From NCBI RefSeq assembly GCF_002994745.2, contig NC_037090.1:27696501-27760500 (forward strand): DNA of 64,000 bases, in the 5' to 3' direction. The notes under the pieces are model-generated. The model made no database searches, was not told the origin of the DNA, and worked only from the letters and a program-made list of their open reading frames with translations. This stretch comes from Rosa chinensis. Its lineage: Eukaryota; Streptophyta; Magnoliopsida; Rosales; Rosaceae. The translations under genes were made by a program, and so were the position numbers. Positions within the stretch are counted from its first letter, which is position 1. Each line of letters starts with the position of its first letter. Below, in pieces: positions 11,501 through 23,149 of this stretch.

Positions 11501-13775
11501 TAAGTTGTTTTTTGGCCATCTTAGCTCTAAGATTGGCTTTGCATTGCTCTTTCAGTAATTGTCGGATTCTGTCGGCAATTCCTCCAACTGAAAATCTTTC
11601 AATTGGTTTTTCAGCTATGCTTTCTCTCACAGCTGTTCTCCATGGCTCAGGGAGTTTTCTGTGCAACAGATTAACTAGATCAGTATTCTCTAGTTCACCA
11701 ATTGTACAGTAATATTCCTGAAACTCATTCAGGTATTCTTCGAAATATCTCATGTCACAGATTTTGAGAGCATAGATATTCGACTTTGCCGTTTCTTTGG
11801 CTTTCTCACTCAGATTTGAAAGATCTCCACAGAACTGATCGTACAGTGGTACTGCAAAATCATACGGAGACTTTGAATTTTTGATTTCTTCAAGCCAGTC
11901 TCTTCCTCTGGCAGTTTCTTTGAAGGATAGGTAGTACTTTTTTGCTACTCCTGTGAGAGTAGTTTCATAGTACACCTGCAAATCTGGTGCTTCAAATTTG
12001 CCAAGGGTAAGTGCAGAGGCCATCATCAGGCTATCTACCCATTGGTCAATGGTTTTTCTTTTGTCTAGACTCTTGTCTAGATTTAACCAGATGCCATAGT
12101 TCGTGATCGGAACTCTTGGCAGATTGTCTTCTGGGACAAATCTTTGGGAATTTCTTTCCCCTTTTTTACCCGTGGGGGCTTTCTGAGATGGGAGTTTTAC
12201 TTTCCCTTTTTCTCTGCTAATGAAAGTTCTGGAGCTCTCTCCATCTTCCATTTCAAGATCTTGGTAAGGAAAGACTTTTCTCGTCTTTCTGAATTTGAAT
12301 TCTTTCATTTCTTCGATTAGTTTTTCTAATCGTTCAGGACTTTCACAATTCTCAGCTTCTTTATAGAGATCATAGAGCTTCTCAGCTCTGAGCATATGGA
12401 CTGGTCTGCATAGATCAACTTCCAGATCTTCTTCTGATATTGGCTCTTCAATAGTGGGTTTTGTACCACTAACACTAGCTTCTCTGGTGCTGTAGCTTCT
12501 TCTCAGAAGACTGCTGTTTATCCTGAGGTTCTCAGGACAGACATCACTTTTCCTGTGATTGTCAAAGTTGAGGCTGATTTCTCCAGTTCTTCTACTCTCG
12601 TAGATTTTTGCTTTTGCTCTTTCCGGTTGCTTTTTTGGACCGGATAATTTCCATTCAATAGGAAATGTTACTTCATTCCAAGTAACTTTGTGGATCTGCT
12701 GTGAATGGTTCTTCTGATTGGTGAGGAATCCAGTAGTAAGACCTGGGATATTTGTTATCCTTGTCTTAGGGGCTACTGTGGTACTCATCAATTTATAGTA
12801 TATCCTGTATACTATTGCGAGTTCTTGCATGTCTTCTTTCATGGATATGCCATCTGTCTTGACTCTCAGTCTGAGGCAGTGAGCTGCATCTTTCAAGCTG
12901 GTGGTGAAGTTGGGGAAGCAGTTGAAATATGCCACTTGGTCGCATAAGGATGCTTCGAGCGTTCCCAACAGACTATCTTGGAAGTCTGTTAACCTGTTGT
13001 CCTGTAGAACACATAGGACCGAATAGTTTATTCCTTCACGTGCAAGTAGATTTATGCCTACTTGGACTGCTCCAATATGCATAAATTGATATTTCTTTGC
13101 TTGAGCTCTGGCTACTTCTGCTGGAGTGATTAGTAGAAGATCAGTCTCTCCACCTGCTGTTGCTGGGGTTGTAATCTCCAGTAGTTTAAAATAATGGCTG
13201 TCCATTAAATCAAACTTTCCTCTTTTGTAGATCTGTTTGAAATCTAACTTTGGGATTGAGGAATTTTTTACTTCTTGTTCAATCTTATTGAACTCAAATT
13301 CTTCAGCATTTAGGTGTTGTACTCCTTTCTTTTTTCCAAAGATGCTTAACATCTTTATTTCTCTTTTTTCCGGGTTTTCATACCGGATACTATTCTGACT
13401 AGTAGATGGTTCCAGAAAAATCATGTTTGGAACACGATTTGTGTCTGGTTTTTCTAATGGTTTGAATCCATTAGTTTTCTTTTTTACTGTAGGCATTTTC
13501 TTGTCCTTCAGTATATTTTTCATAGAGTCCAGCGTTTTTTGCTGTTCATTGATTTTTCTACTGACAACTGTCAGCTTTTCTTCTTCCGTTTTTGGAAGTT
13601 CCTTGATATAATCCAGTTTGTTTTCCAATCTTTCCAATTGGTGGATTATAGCAGGTAATTTTTCTAGACGAGTTTGACATCTAGATATTTCTAGTAACAG
13701 CTTCTGATATTTCTCATCAGAAGTTTTGAGTAGAGAATTTATTTTCTCTAATAACAATTCTGACATTGTCCCCAT
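8502..13775 (-). pseudogene. Caulimovirid polyprotein, upstream part (MP-CP-PR-RT and start of RNase H)
   Basis: The uninterrupted frame is 1757 codons. Residues 1-110 look coiled-coil. About 150-340 match a 30K-type movement protein. About 560-900 is the capsid region with a basic stretch and a CX2CX4HX4C knuckle near residue 840. A second Cys/His cluster lies near 950-980, followed by acidic linkers. The protease motif DNGSG is near 1183. Reverse transcriptase follows, with YIDD near 1563. RNase H starts near 1717 (TDAS). The frame ends at a TAA at 8502-8504, after which the same frame stays open to 6963. The break is therefore a single nonsense codon inside the RNase H region, with no frameshift. 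Confidence 0.9.
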
Positions 13776-13808
13776 TAAGGAGGGGTTCTCCTTTGAGCTA
13801 ATTTACAA

Positions 13809-13820
13809 GCTCTGATACCA
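13809..13820 (-). other. tRNA-Met primer binding site of the caulimovirid
   Basis: The minus strand reads TGGTATCAGAGC, complementary to the 3' end of initiator tRNA-Met. It is the standard minus-strand primer site of Caulimoviridae. It lies 34 bases upstream of the polyprotein start codon at 13775, as expected for this family. Confidence 0.8.
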
Positions 13821-13833
13821 GTGATGTGCGGAT

Positions 13834-14025
13834 CTAACCAATGCTCAAATAATCAAGTGGTTGTTGTTCTATTTCTAGAACATATAGAAGATTATCGATA
13901 TCTTCTTCTATTTTATAGATCCTAGTTTGGAGTCTATAAATGATATCCCAGTAATTGGGAGTTTCTCTGTTAAGACTATCTCTATAGTCTTTCAGTTTTT
14001 TCAATTTTTCTTTTTCTTTTTTCAA
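13834..14025 (-). CDS. Small Lys/Glu-rich open frame just upstream of the viral PBS
   Basis: A 63-codon frame with a strongly charged, heptad-like N-terminal half (KKEKEKLKKLKDYRDS) ends 14 bases before the primer binding site. It may be leader-encoded, or the remnant of a viral coding segment cut by the linear integration. I do not recognise it, and it may be chance. Confidence 0.3.
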   Translation of the reverse strand: MKKEKEKLKKLKDYRDSLNRETPNYWDIIYRLQTRIYKIEEDIDNLLYVLEIEQQPLDYLSIG

Positions 14026-14430
14026 TTCTTTGCTAGTATTCTTACAAATAGCAACTAATTCTAGTCTGTCAACGATCGAAATTATGAATAGTAAAGTTTA
14101 CTGTTTACCGTCGAGTAGAGGATGCAATTCAGCTGCAATTATATCTAGACAAATAATTTTGAGATGGGCCCACCACGTTTCATCAAAGGAAAATAAAAGG
14201 AAACCATAATAGTAAAAACAAGAGAGAGGGGTATTAATGGGATAATCATTAAGTGAAAAGAATAGTTGGGAGAAAAAGAGAAAACTTTTGTGTGAGTGGG
14301 GTTGAAAATAAGTTGGTGGAGTGTATGAGGTTGTATTTGGTATTCTATGGGTAAGTGGTCATTATCCCAATTTTTTAAGGTTGTCATCCATAAGAAGTTA
14401 CCTCATCCACAAATGTATCCGCATGTTATT

Positions 14431-14612
14431 CACCTATTCCATATGATAGTTACTTTAGCATTTGAACTTTTAGCTTCTTTATACTATTCAACTACATACT
14501 ATATACTCACAGACTACACATAACACCTATTCCATTTGATAGTTACTTTAGCATTTGAACTTTTAGCTTCTTTATACTATTCAACTACAGACTATACACT
14601 CACAGACTACAC
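14431..14612. repeat. Two-copy 93-bp tandem repeat inside the hAT element
   Basis: Copies at 14431-14523 and 14524-14612 share CACCTATTCCATNTGATAG and the rest of the unit with few differences (for example ACATACTATATACTC versus ACAGACTATACACTC). Fragments of the same unit recur near 14760-14840. It lies on the right side of the hAT element, outside the viral insert. Confidence 0.8.
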
Positions 14613-14899
14613 AGTAGCTTCATTATTCCTCACTTTTTCAAGATGCATAGCTAAAATTTAATACTCCGTACTCTGCACTCTCTTCTCATCATGTCATCCA
14701 TATATGGTTCCATGACTTCCTTCTGCAATGTCACTTGGCCTCATTTGAATAATTGAACATTTATGGCTTTATCTTCTTTCTATTATTCAACTACAGAGTT
14801 ACAAACTACATACAGAGTTACAGACATAGTCATAGACTACATAGTACCAAATCTCTCCTCAAATAGATTTTCATTTAGACTTTTAGAGAATTGCTTCTC

Positions 14900-15070
14900 A
14901 CCCAAAATCGCCTTGAGGGTATTTCTCCGGGGTAAAGATTCGCCTAGAGGGGATTTTTTTCCTCACCTAGATTCGCCTTGAGGGGATTTTCTACTCACCT
15001 AGATTCACCTTGAAGGGATTTCTCCTAACTCAGATAGTCAGATTTGCCTTTAGGAGATCTCTCTTCACAC
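14900..15070. repeat. Degenerate 35-45 bp repeats near the right hAT end
   Basis: Four or five imperfect units of the type TTCGCCTTGAGGGGATTT follow one another, separated by TCTCACCTAGA-like spacers. Probably part of the subterminal structure of the hAT element. Confidence 0.6.
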
Positions 15071-15315
15071 ATATTTTCATTTAGAGAATTACCGAGTTTT
15101 TTTTTTTTACCTTAAATTTTACAGATATTTCTTCACTTTATCGGGGATATATCGCAAATATCTAATATATCGGGGTTATTTGACGATGTCAGAGAAATTT
15201 CACAGAAACGGTAAAAGATAAGATATTTACACCTAGATATATCGGTTCATCGAAAAAATGAGATATCGGGGGATATATCGGAAATATCGCAGAGATTTAA
15301 AACCTTGCTTGCCGG

Positions 15316-15894
15316 GGATATAAAAGTAGAATAAAGTTTATGGAGAAGAATTAAACAATGGAGGGGGAACTACAGTAGATTGTGTTTGACACGAAAATCA
15401 GTGTGGTACAAACTGTCTCTTTTGAATGAGCGAGCGTGCCAGCACCGTGGGGTGCAGTCGTCGGGGCGTCCCTTAACCTGACTTCTTGATCAAGCGTTGT
15501 GGACGAGGAGAGCACCAACCTCGTCACAAGGCTCTTTTCCTGCCTTCCGAGAAAGGACTTCTTGCCTTACGGATAAGAGTTTTGGTTGTGATCTCTTCCC
15601 GTCACCGAATCGATACTCAACGTTGTAGGTTGAGCAGAGTAATCACTGGGAAGTTCTGAGAAAGCACATGGTTTGCTAAAGCGTATCTTTAGCTTCGCTG
15701 GGTTGCGAGGGCGTTACCCTTGCTTCGCTGGTAGTATCGGTGGTAGTAGCACTAGCAGTCGGCTCTTGGAGAGACTAGGACTGGCAGTACGGTCGCCGGG
15801 TTTCAACGAGGTTGAAGGTTTGGTCCGGGGAGGCTTGATAATCCGAGGGATTGATTGATTTGAGAGTTGTCCTTTGTTTTGTCCTTGAAACTTG
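15316..15894. other. Residual sequence of the outer element, no gene recognised
   Basis: Moderately GC-rich sequence between the hAT TSD and the solo LTR. Short open frames exist but none resembles a known protein. Together with 18517-19145 it is the original body of the outer TIR element. Confidence 0.4.
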
Positions 15895-15899
15895 GTATT

Positions 15900-18511
15900 T
15901 GACAGGACCCACCCCGAATTTCACCCTGAAACCCGAGGTGGCCCTGTGGGGCCCACCTTAGGGATAACCCTACCAAAAATTCGGCAGAGTCACCTCTAAA
16001 ATGGACTACCCAAAAACCTGTAAAACACACTAAACACTTCAAGCAAACCAACCTTATACTCCTGGAGCCACCCTGCTCCCAATTACCAACAACTCCACTT
16101 TCACAAAACACAAAACTCAAAAATACTAATCCCAAGGTTATGCAGAGCAATACTACAATACACAGGGATATAACAGAAGAGTAAAGGATCAAGTGATCCT
16201 ACACTGCGGAAGTAGTGACAACTATGCCTCAAATATCATGTACGCCCGACCTCCACTAATTCGCCTGCAAACTGGGCATTAGAAACCGAAAGGCCAAGGG
16301 GAAAGTAGACGAAAAACGTTAGCGTGAGTGGACAAAAATAAACAATTTAAAGGAAAAAAATGATTTCCTACTTTCCCACAATTATTCTCTTAAATAACCG
16401 ATGCACGCAACAATTAGAAAAATACATTTAGCTTTAAATCCAAGAATTCCAAAACGATAAATTGACTAGCCTCGCTAGTCGCCACATTCGAAAACTATAT
16501 CGTAAAACCGAAATCTCATTTCTCAAGAAAGTAAGACCAGCCCCGCTGGCAACAGTGAAAAACGGACTAGCCCCGCTAGTCAAATAAAGATAAAATATGG
16601 GGAAGAAGTTTCACCATACAAAAGAAGGGAGCCTTATTGGCTCGGGTCGGAGTGTCCCACACTCTAGAGCATCCCATGCTTTCCTCTACTCACCTACAAA
16701 CACATAGTAAGTAGGGAGGAGTACTAATAGGCTAGCCAGTAATATAATATATATATAACGACCCTGGGTATGGTGGTTAAAAACCGATAAATCAATAAAG
16801 CTTCCCCATGTCCCACGTATAAAGACAACACGGGTACGATTCCCAACCGTACCCGGAAATACTCAAAGAGTCGTATAAATTAACAGCGTGTCCCACACGC
16901 TAAAGAAATAAGTAGATTGTCAATGAGGCATTCCCAATGCCAAAAATCGAATAAATAAACAAGAATTTATTCCATCGAAATCCCATTTCGAAAATCTTTC
17001 AGAAATCTCAAATCGACGATTATAAAGATAATATAAACAGTATAAATCTCGAAAATTACCTCGAAAATCAACATCATTTATAAATTCGAATCCGAGCATA
17101 ACAACTTCATAACCAAAACTCACAACCGGTATAGAACTTAAATACTTCATGAGAATCATTATTTAAAAGTAAATCCATGAGATAATTCGCAATTAACTTT
17201 ATATGCTCGGAAAATACGTTAATAAAATAGAACATGCTTTAATAAAATAAATGCATGCATCACTTATTTAAAACAAACGTCCACTCACAGTACTATTGGC
17301 AACCACGCAAACGAGTTCCTTCATCTAACCGTAGCTCGCGACATTGCCCTGTACACAATTATATTTCCGTAAACGGCAATCCGATAAAATAATTACGAAC
17401 TTAAACGAAATCCGAAAATCCCTATCTCCAATACTTCTCAAATTCAACCCAAATCTCTTCCACAATTCTAATTCCTCAATTTACATATTCCATAATGAAA
17501 ACGAGGGAAATCCGACGGCCGGATTTCCCATAATTCCACCACAAAACTCCAAACTTCGAAAATTCACAAACAATTCCAAACTCCTCCAAAATTCACCAAA
17601 CTTCATATATAAGCTCTATGATAATTATAGAATTTAACTAGCTAAAAATTGAAATTTATAAACTACCCTAGCCGCCGCTACCGCCGCCACTGCCGCCACC
17701 ATCTCCGATGGCCACCAAAATTTGACAGTAGCACCTTCTCAACACACTGATTCAACTTCTCAACTACAACATTCCCAAATAACAATTAAAAACGGCCGAA
17801 ATTGATCAATGAACAAAAACCCAGAAATCCTCAAGAACCCTAGAATTTCAATTCGTCGATTCGGCATCTACACAACAAATCGTGATACAAGGCCATAGGG
17901 GAAATGATCAGTGATGAAAACCGAACCTTCGACGGCGAGATGGGGACCGGAGGTGGCCGGAATCGCCGGAAATCGGCAAAAGCTTCAAACTGCAGCCGGA
18001 GGGGTTTTGGCTTCGATCCGTGGTTTTCCGGCCAAATCGTGGAAAACCAAGGTTGCTAGGGTGCTCGGAGGGAGGAGGTGCTCCTCTGGTGACCGGTGGC
18101 ACGCCCTGTGGTGGCCGGAATCGCCGGAAATCGGAGGGGGGAAGGAGGAGGCCGAACCGGAGAAGAGAGAGCTCGGGGGAGAGGAGAGAGAAAGAGCTGG
18201 GGTGGTTTCCGGAAATGGAAACCTACCCGGGTAACTTTCCATTTTTATCAAAAGTTACCATGAACAGTAACTTTACAATTTTGGTCATAACTCTCACATA
18301 CGAAGTCCGATTTTTACGTACCACATATGCACGCGCTCGGTTTAACGTCCCCTACAACTTTTATGAAGAACATTTTCTCAAATTTTGACCCGAACAAAAA
18401 GTCAACTTTTAGGGCCACTAAAAGTACTAAACCGAAAGTAAACGTGAAAGTAAAGGTCGTTTACCGTCCAAATGACTAGTAAACACGTGGATTTAGGTTC
18501 GGGACGTTACA
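15900..18511. mobile_element. Solo LTR, 2.6 kb, 5-bp TSD
   Basis: It begins TGACAGGACCCACC and ends GGGACGTTACA, the TG...CA form of LTRs. GTATT flanks it on both sides (15895-15899 and 18512-18516). No primer binding site, polypurine tract or pol sequence is present, so the rest was lost by LTR-LTR recombination. Large non-coding LTRs of this kind are typical of plant Gypsy (Tat/Ogre-like) or LARD elements. GCC-repeat sequence at about 17670-17710 and GC-rich frames at 17900-18230 are LTR sequence, not genes. Confidence 0.85.
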
Positions 18512-18516
18512 GTATT

Positions 18517-19145
18517 TATACCTAGGGTTTCGATGGTTCCTTGCCATAGAAGGATTATTGATTGCAGTTTCCTATTCAATCTCCGCTACCTGACTCTAAT
18601 AAGGGCTCGTTTTCCTTTTGGGTTTCGGAATGGGCGAAGCTGTAACCCAATTCCAAGTAGACTTATTTTTGGGCCGCAAGTACCGGCCTGCTATTCTAAA
18701 CCCACTAAAGGATCTTGCCAAAATTACTTTTGGGCTCAAACAAATTGGTCATAGCCATTAATATTGTGGTCTTCTCTTGCACAATTCAAAATGAAAGGAA
18801 TAGAATCAGTTCTGCAATATGAGAGTGGTAACTGAACACATAAGCTGTGTGCAATGTCTTTGGAAAAAAGAAGAATTAACTATAGCAAATGTCTCCAATG
18901 GGGTTTATAGAATACCCAGAGTGTAATTTCAACTCCTTGCACAAAAGAAGAATATCACAGAGATGGAAAAGAAGCTGCCAAACGACTGAGGTCTGTCAGC
19001 CGCATGGTGAAATGGGGGATGGCATGGTGGCTGGGTGTGATATATGTTTCTTCACATTTTGAATAAGGGTAAAGTGGAAAAATATGAAATAATTTTTGAT
19101 TGCTGGGTATACTAAAAAATTTGCTGGGTACATTTAGCAAGACCC
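18517..19145. other. Right residual part of the outer TIR element
   Basis: No gene recognised. It ends in the right terminal inverted repeat. Confidence 0.4.
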
Positions 19146-19153
19146 TATTTGTT

Positions 19154-21470
19154 TGTGGTCGGTCATGAGAGCGGTAGATTGTTATTTATAGGGGTCATAA
19201 GTTCGAATTTAACTAGTGTATAAAGGTGAGTTGAGTGGAGATTAAAAAGAAAAAGAAAAGAAAATAAAAAATAATGATTTTCTGCAGATATTCAGAAATA
19301 CCGTGAAAATGAGTATACAGATAGAAGTCCACAATAATTTCTTTCTTAAAACAAGCATGAGACAGAGATGAGAATTCCCATATCCATAGTATACAGTGGT
19401 TTTTTTTTTTTTTTTTTTTTTTAAATTTTCAATAAAATATTTTATGAAATTTTTTAACTGAAAACTGACAATATATTAAGGGACAAAAATTATTTGTGAT
19501 GTCTCACCATTTTCGCGGTACAACATAAAGAACATCATCTAAGTGACTGCATTATTCATTTAATTCAACGTAGTTAAGAGCGTACAAACTTTAAAACCGA
19601 CAGTTAGGAAACCTTGAACTTAGAGCCTGAAATTTCATGCTTTGCTGCAACTAAACCTTAACACGATCTAGAAAAACTCATCTCCCACAAACTAGGATCT
19701 TACAACCTAAAACAAAACTGTTCCTAGAGCCTTGGGATCATATTTTCATGAGGTTATACAAGCTCAAACTGAATGTATGTTCGAGAGTTGAGAGTTGAAT
19801 CAAATACTTGGATCCATCATGGTGATAACTTGAGCCATAAGGGAAGTCCCAAGTTTCAACCCACATGGACATAAGGTGTTTCAGTGTTAATTTGAAGACT
19901 AAGTAAAATTAGCCAATTTACTACCCAATTGTCAAATTAACTAGTTTCTGTTAATTTTTTTCGTCAAGACGTGAAGACGTGCTATACATGTGAGCGTATT
20001 TTTATATTTTTGAATCAGGCTTTCTCTAAACCCTCACTTCCAATACGACTCTTCCATTGACTACTCCTTCAATTTCATTCGACTTAACGCAGGCTTTCAA
20101 CAAAAATGGGTTCTTCATACTAAAGCATATCAATGAGAGATTTAAATAGTAGTTGAAAACCTAGCAAGGCAGAGATAGTTAGGAATGCTATTAGGTTGTT
20201 GATATCCAAAAAATCACGGGACATATCGCATGCACATTTCAACTCCGATGAGGAAATACACATGCAAACCACATTTGGAAAGACAAAAAGTTACATTTCT
20301 TCTTGAACCATCATGCCACGCATGTGGACCCAAGGCACAACTACACTCTTGGAGCTTGCAGAAGTGGGTGTGGTGTGGAAGGTTACAGAAATACATAATG
20401 CTCGTCTATTGACTTAGTGTCATTGGTGATTTCGGTCTTGGACCCGAAATCCAAGCCCAATGACTTAAATCAAGAACGAAATTGTGAACATGAGATTTAG
20501 GCCAGTCTTTCCTTTAAAACCAAAAACCCATGCATATTGCCCAACTTCCCTTTTTCTTCTTCTTCGTTCTCGTCTTACCTCTTTTCCCTATGCGCAGTGA
20601 CCTAATACACAGAGAGATTAGCAAAAACCCAAGTACGAGAGGGAAATATTGTGGTCTTTCCTTAAACAATGAGTTTACACATTCCAATTCCCCTCACCCA
20701 TAGTCTGCCTTGTTCCCTATTTCCCGTCACTACAGCTGCCTTTGCTACAGGTATTGTCAATTGCTGTGACAACCATTATGTTCTCCCAAGTTCTCATCTT
20801 CCACGCAAGCATCACTTTTCCTAAACTTAGGGCAGAGATTTTGAATAGATTGATAAGAAAACATTGCTTTACCCAGAACTTCAAATGTTTAGAAACTTCA
20901 AATCCTCTCCAATGGAGTCTATAAAAGGAGAGGTTTTCTAGTGTAAAGATCATCCAGCACACTTAATCCAGCAATATTTATATACACTCAAAGCATTCAA
21001 GCATAAACCCAATTCTGATTCATACCCAAACTCTTCCAAAAAAGTTGTGCATGAACACTTAGAAAATTGAGAATGTCTAAAGAGTATATTAGTCATGCAA
21101 GAGTTCTGAAGAACATTATAAATCCCCCATCCTCATAATCTATTCTGTCTTTTTAGATGACAGGAAAAGCAATGGCATATAAAACTCTGAATTAAGTTGA
21201 GCTTTCCATTAAAGAAATGGAAGCAACATGTGAATTCGAAGTCAAACTCCATAAATCCTTAACCTAAATATAGACAACCATCCTACTACCAAACGGTCAC
21301 CAAACAAGCCAACAGCAGCAATTATAATCAAATCAAACACAATTTAGCATAACGCAGAGGATATATAAATTAATGCTTCTTCAGTATTCATAATATCCTA
21401 GCCAGCTAGCATGATGACAAAGAATTCCCTCTGATATTAAGGCTTCTACTGTTTTACATCTTCTTGTTCC
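19154..21470. other. Intergenic region with a T-run and a dispersed repeat
   Basis: It contains a poly-T tract near 19399-19421 and a repeat at 19906-19974 matched in inverted orientation at 24630-24695. One exon-like stretch starts with an ATG near 20670 and reaches a possible GT donor near 20752, but no partner exon was found. No confident gene. Confidence 0.4.
19906..19974 (+). repeat. Dispersed repeat, inverted partner at 24630-24695
   Basis: AAATTAGCCAATTTACTACC... through GTTAATTTTTTTCGTCAAGACG is a diverged inverse copy of 24630-24695. The pair brackets the small secreted-protein genes and copia debris. Flanking TSDs were not found, so these may be two independent copies rather than the ends of one element. 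Confidence 0.55.
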
Positions 21471-21481
21471 TGCTTTCCATC

Positions 21482-21968
21482 ATGAGTGGGTCTCCGGCAA
21501 AGTTGGTTTTAGCTTTATTAGTAGTATATCTTCTTCTGGGTGCCTTTACTGCAACTTCTGCAATGATCCCTAATGGTAATAATATCTTAATACTGTTTAC
21601 TTAAAATTAGATATGTTGTTTAGATATATGAGGTTTTTACTTTTTGGCTTTGTTATGTAAAAATTTTGTATAGTGAATTGATCAAACTTTCTTGTTATAT
21701 TTCAACATTTCTTGCTTGCTGTCATTTTCTTGTGATTGAAGGTGATGAGAAGAGTTCATGGCATGTTGATAAAGATGGGTTGAGGAAGATACTTGGAAGA
21801 AGAGGAGGTACCTTTGGATGCCAAAATGTCATTGCTAGCAAGAAAGTAGTGCCAACTCGCAACCTAAGAACAGTAACAAAAAAATCCACGCCACCTCCAC
21901 CCACAAGAAATAAGGCTAAAGCACATAGATTGCTTCTAAATCTCCAGTCCTTTCATGATGCCTATTGA
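21482..21968 (+). CDS. Small secreted protein A (106 aa), tandem paralogue
   Basis: Exon 1 is 21482-21575, exon 2 is 21742-21968, with a phase-1 GT-AG intron. A TATATAAAT box lies about 115 bases upstream at 21362. Residues 1-27 form a clear signal peptide (MSGSPAKLVLALLVVYLLLG...). The mature part has DEKSSWHVD, GLRKILGR, a single Cys in FGCQN, then SKKVVPTRNLR and a proline run (STPPPPTRNK). The basic, Pro-rich tail looks like a secreted peptide precursor, but I cannot assign it to CLE, PSK, CEP, RALF or another named family. The paralogue at 23150-23625 shares intron position, signal peptide and all these blocks. Confidence 0.75.
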
Positions 21969-21974
21969 TGTTTA

Positions 21975-23140
21975 TGTATGGTTGATCGTTCCCTTGTGAA
22001 GCTTGTATTTCAATGTTTTGCCTCACTTGCAACTCATTAGGCTTTGAGGCCTTTCTACAATAGGCTACTTCTGTATGTACATCTGTTGAATAGTTTCTAC
22101 AGTATATTAATGCAAATTTGACTCGAGGAACTCAGATATAGTGTCACAAGTAGCATTGCCATAACACTACTTACTAAAGTTTCACGGTCCATGACAAGTA
22201 GTACTTAATAAAATAATGATAAAGTAATCTAGGGTTCGCATCCAAAACCAATTGGCAATGGATGAAGTGACCTGAACCCTTATAAACCCGTAAGATAATC
22301 TGCTCTAATACTATGATAAAGTAATATGGGGTTCACATCTAAAATTTAATTGGCAATGGATGAAGTGACTCAAATCCTTATAAATCCCATAGGTAATATC
22401 TCATTTTTCCCATGTGGGTTGTATATATCCTCAACATAAAAATCATCTAATATATTCAATTCATCAAAAGGTTTTAGATTTTAGATGCTAAAATTTCATC
22501 CCACTTCCAAAATTCAAACGCTTCATTTTTGACCAACATTCTCAAGATGCTCTTCTTTTTGTGGCTCTTGGTTCTTGCAAGCAACTTGCTGGAATGGTTG
22601 ACTTCAGATAAAAAACAGACCAAGTAGCTGTATATCTTAAACTATGAAGATTCTGGCTTTTATTAATTTAACATCCTAAGTTTGATTGAACTTATGCATA
22701 AAGCCATGAACAGTAACAATTAAAGTTGAGGATTTCTTAAGACTATTAGTCCTGCAACTGTAAATCACCATTCTTTATATTCTACTCTAGTATATCCTCT
22801 CTTTTTAGATGATAGGAAAAGGGAAAATGCAAATACATAAAAATCTGGAGTTGAAGTGCGACACATGTACTGTATGGTAATAGTGCTTGTGCTTTCCGCG
22901 AAAGCAATGGAAGTAACATGCAAATTCATAGTCAACTCCATAATTAGTCACCTAAACATGTATAGAGTATAGACATCTCTCCTACTACCAAACGCTCATT
23001 AAACAAAACAACAACAGTAATTATAATATGATTGAACACAATTTAGCATAAGAAGAGTCTCTATAAATCTCTCTTTAGCAATATCCTAGGATCATAACAA
23101 AGAAGTTCCATTGACTTAGGGTTTTTAAAACTTCTTGTTC
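21975..23140 (+). repeat. Downstream half of a 1.67-kb tandem segmental duplication
   Basis: Sequence before gene B (about 22750-23149) aligns with that before gene A (about 21080-21481), for example CTACTACCAAACG and GAACACAATTTAGCATAA versus CAAACACAATTTAGCATAA. The promoters were therefore duplicated with the genes. The rest of the interval has no gene. Confidence 0.65.
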
Positions 23141-23149
23141 CGGCTTTCA

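Larger units (their letters stand above)
6200..14060 (-). other. Endogenous caulimovirid (Petuvirus/Florendovirus-like) integrated in a hAT element
   Basis: On the minus strand the order is tRNA-Met-type primer binding site, one long polyprotein frame (movement, capsid with zinc knuckle, aspartic protease, reverse transcriptase, RNase H, then an extra C-terminal region), then a TATA-containing promoter and leader. This is the layout of Caulimoviridae with a single fused polyprotein, as in Petuvirus or Florendovirus; genus is uncertain without a tree. Both outer limits are approximate. The left edge is between about 6014, the last hAT exon, and 6300; the right edge is between 14030 and 14390. 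No integrase was seen. Confidence 0.85.
4636..15307. mobile_element. hAT-like DNA transposon, interrupted by an endogenous caulimovirid
   Basis: The terminal inverted repeats are CAAGGTTTTAAAT at 4636 and its complement ending at 15307. The 8-bp flanks are CTTGCATG (4628-4635) and CTTGCCGG (15308-15315), a hAT-size duplication with two mismatches. Both subterminal regions are dense in the motif ATATCGGGGATAT and variants, a likely transposase-binding array. A hAT C-terminal dimerisation exon lies near the left end (minus strand). The 10.7 kb length is due mainly to an inserted viral genome, which has probably separated or replaced the 5' exons of the transposase. Confidence 0.75.
4437..19145. 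mobile_element. Outer TIR element carrying all nested insertions
   Basis: The left end starts GAGTCTTACTAAATGTACCC and the complemented right end starts GGGTCTTGCTAAATGTACCC; similarity continues for about 38 bases. The flanks are TATTTGTT on both sides (4429-4436 and 19146-19153). Removing the hAT-like element and the solo LTR leaves only about 1.4 kb (4437-4627, 15308-15894, 18512-19145). That remainder shows no recognisable gene, so the original insertion was probably a non-autonomous class II element (Mutator-like or hAT-like; an 8-bp TSD does not decide). No transposase of its own was found. Confidence 0.7.

Noticed and set aside
17911..18388. GC-rich open frames on both strands at 17.9-18.4 kb
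   Set aside because: They lie inside the solo LTR, overlap on opposite strands and show only low-complexity Arg/Gly/Ser/Pro content.
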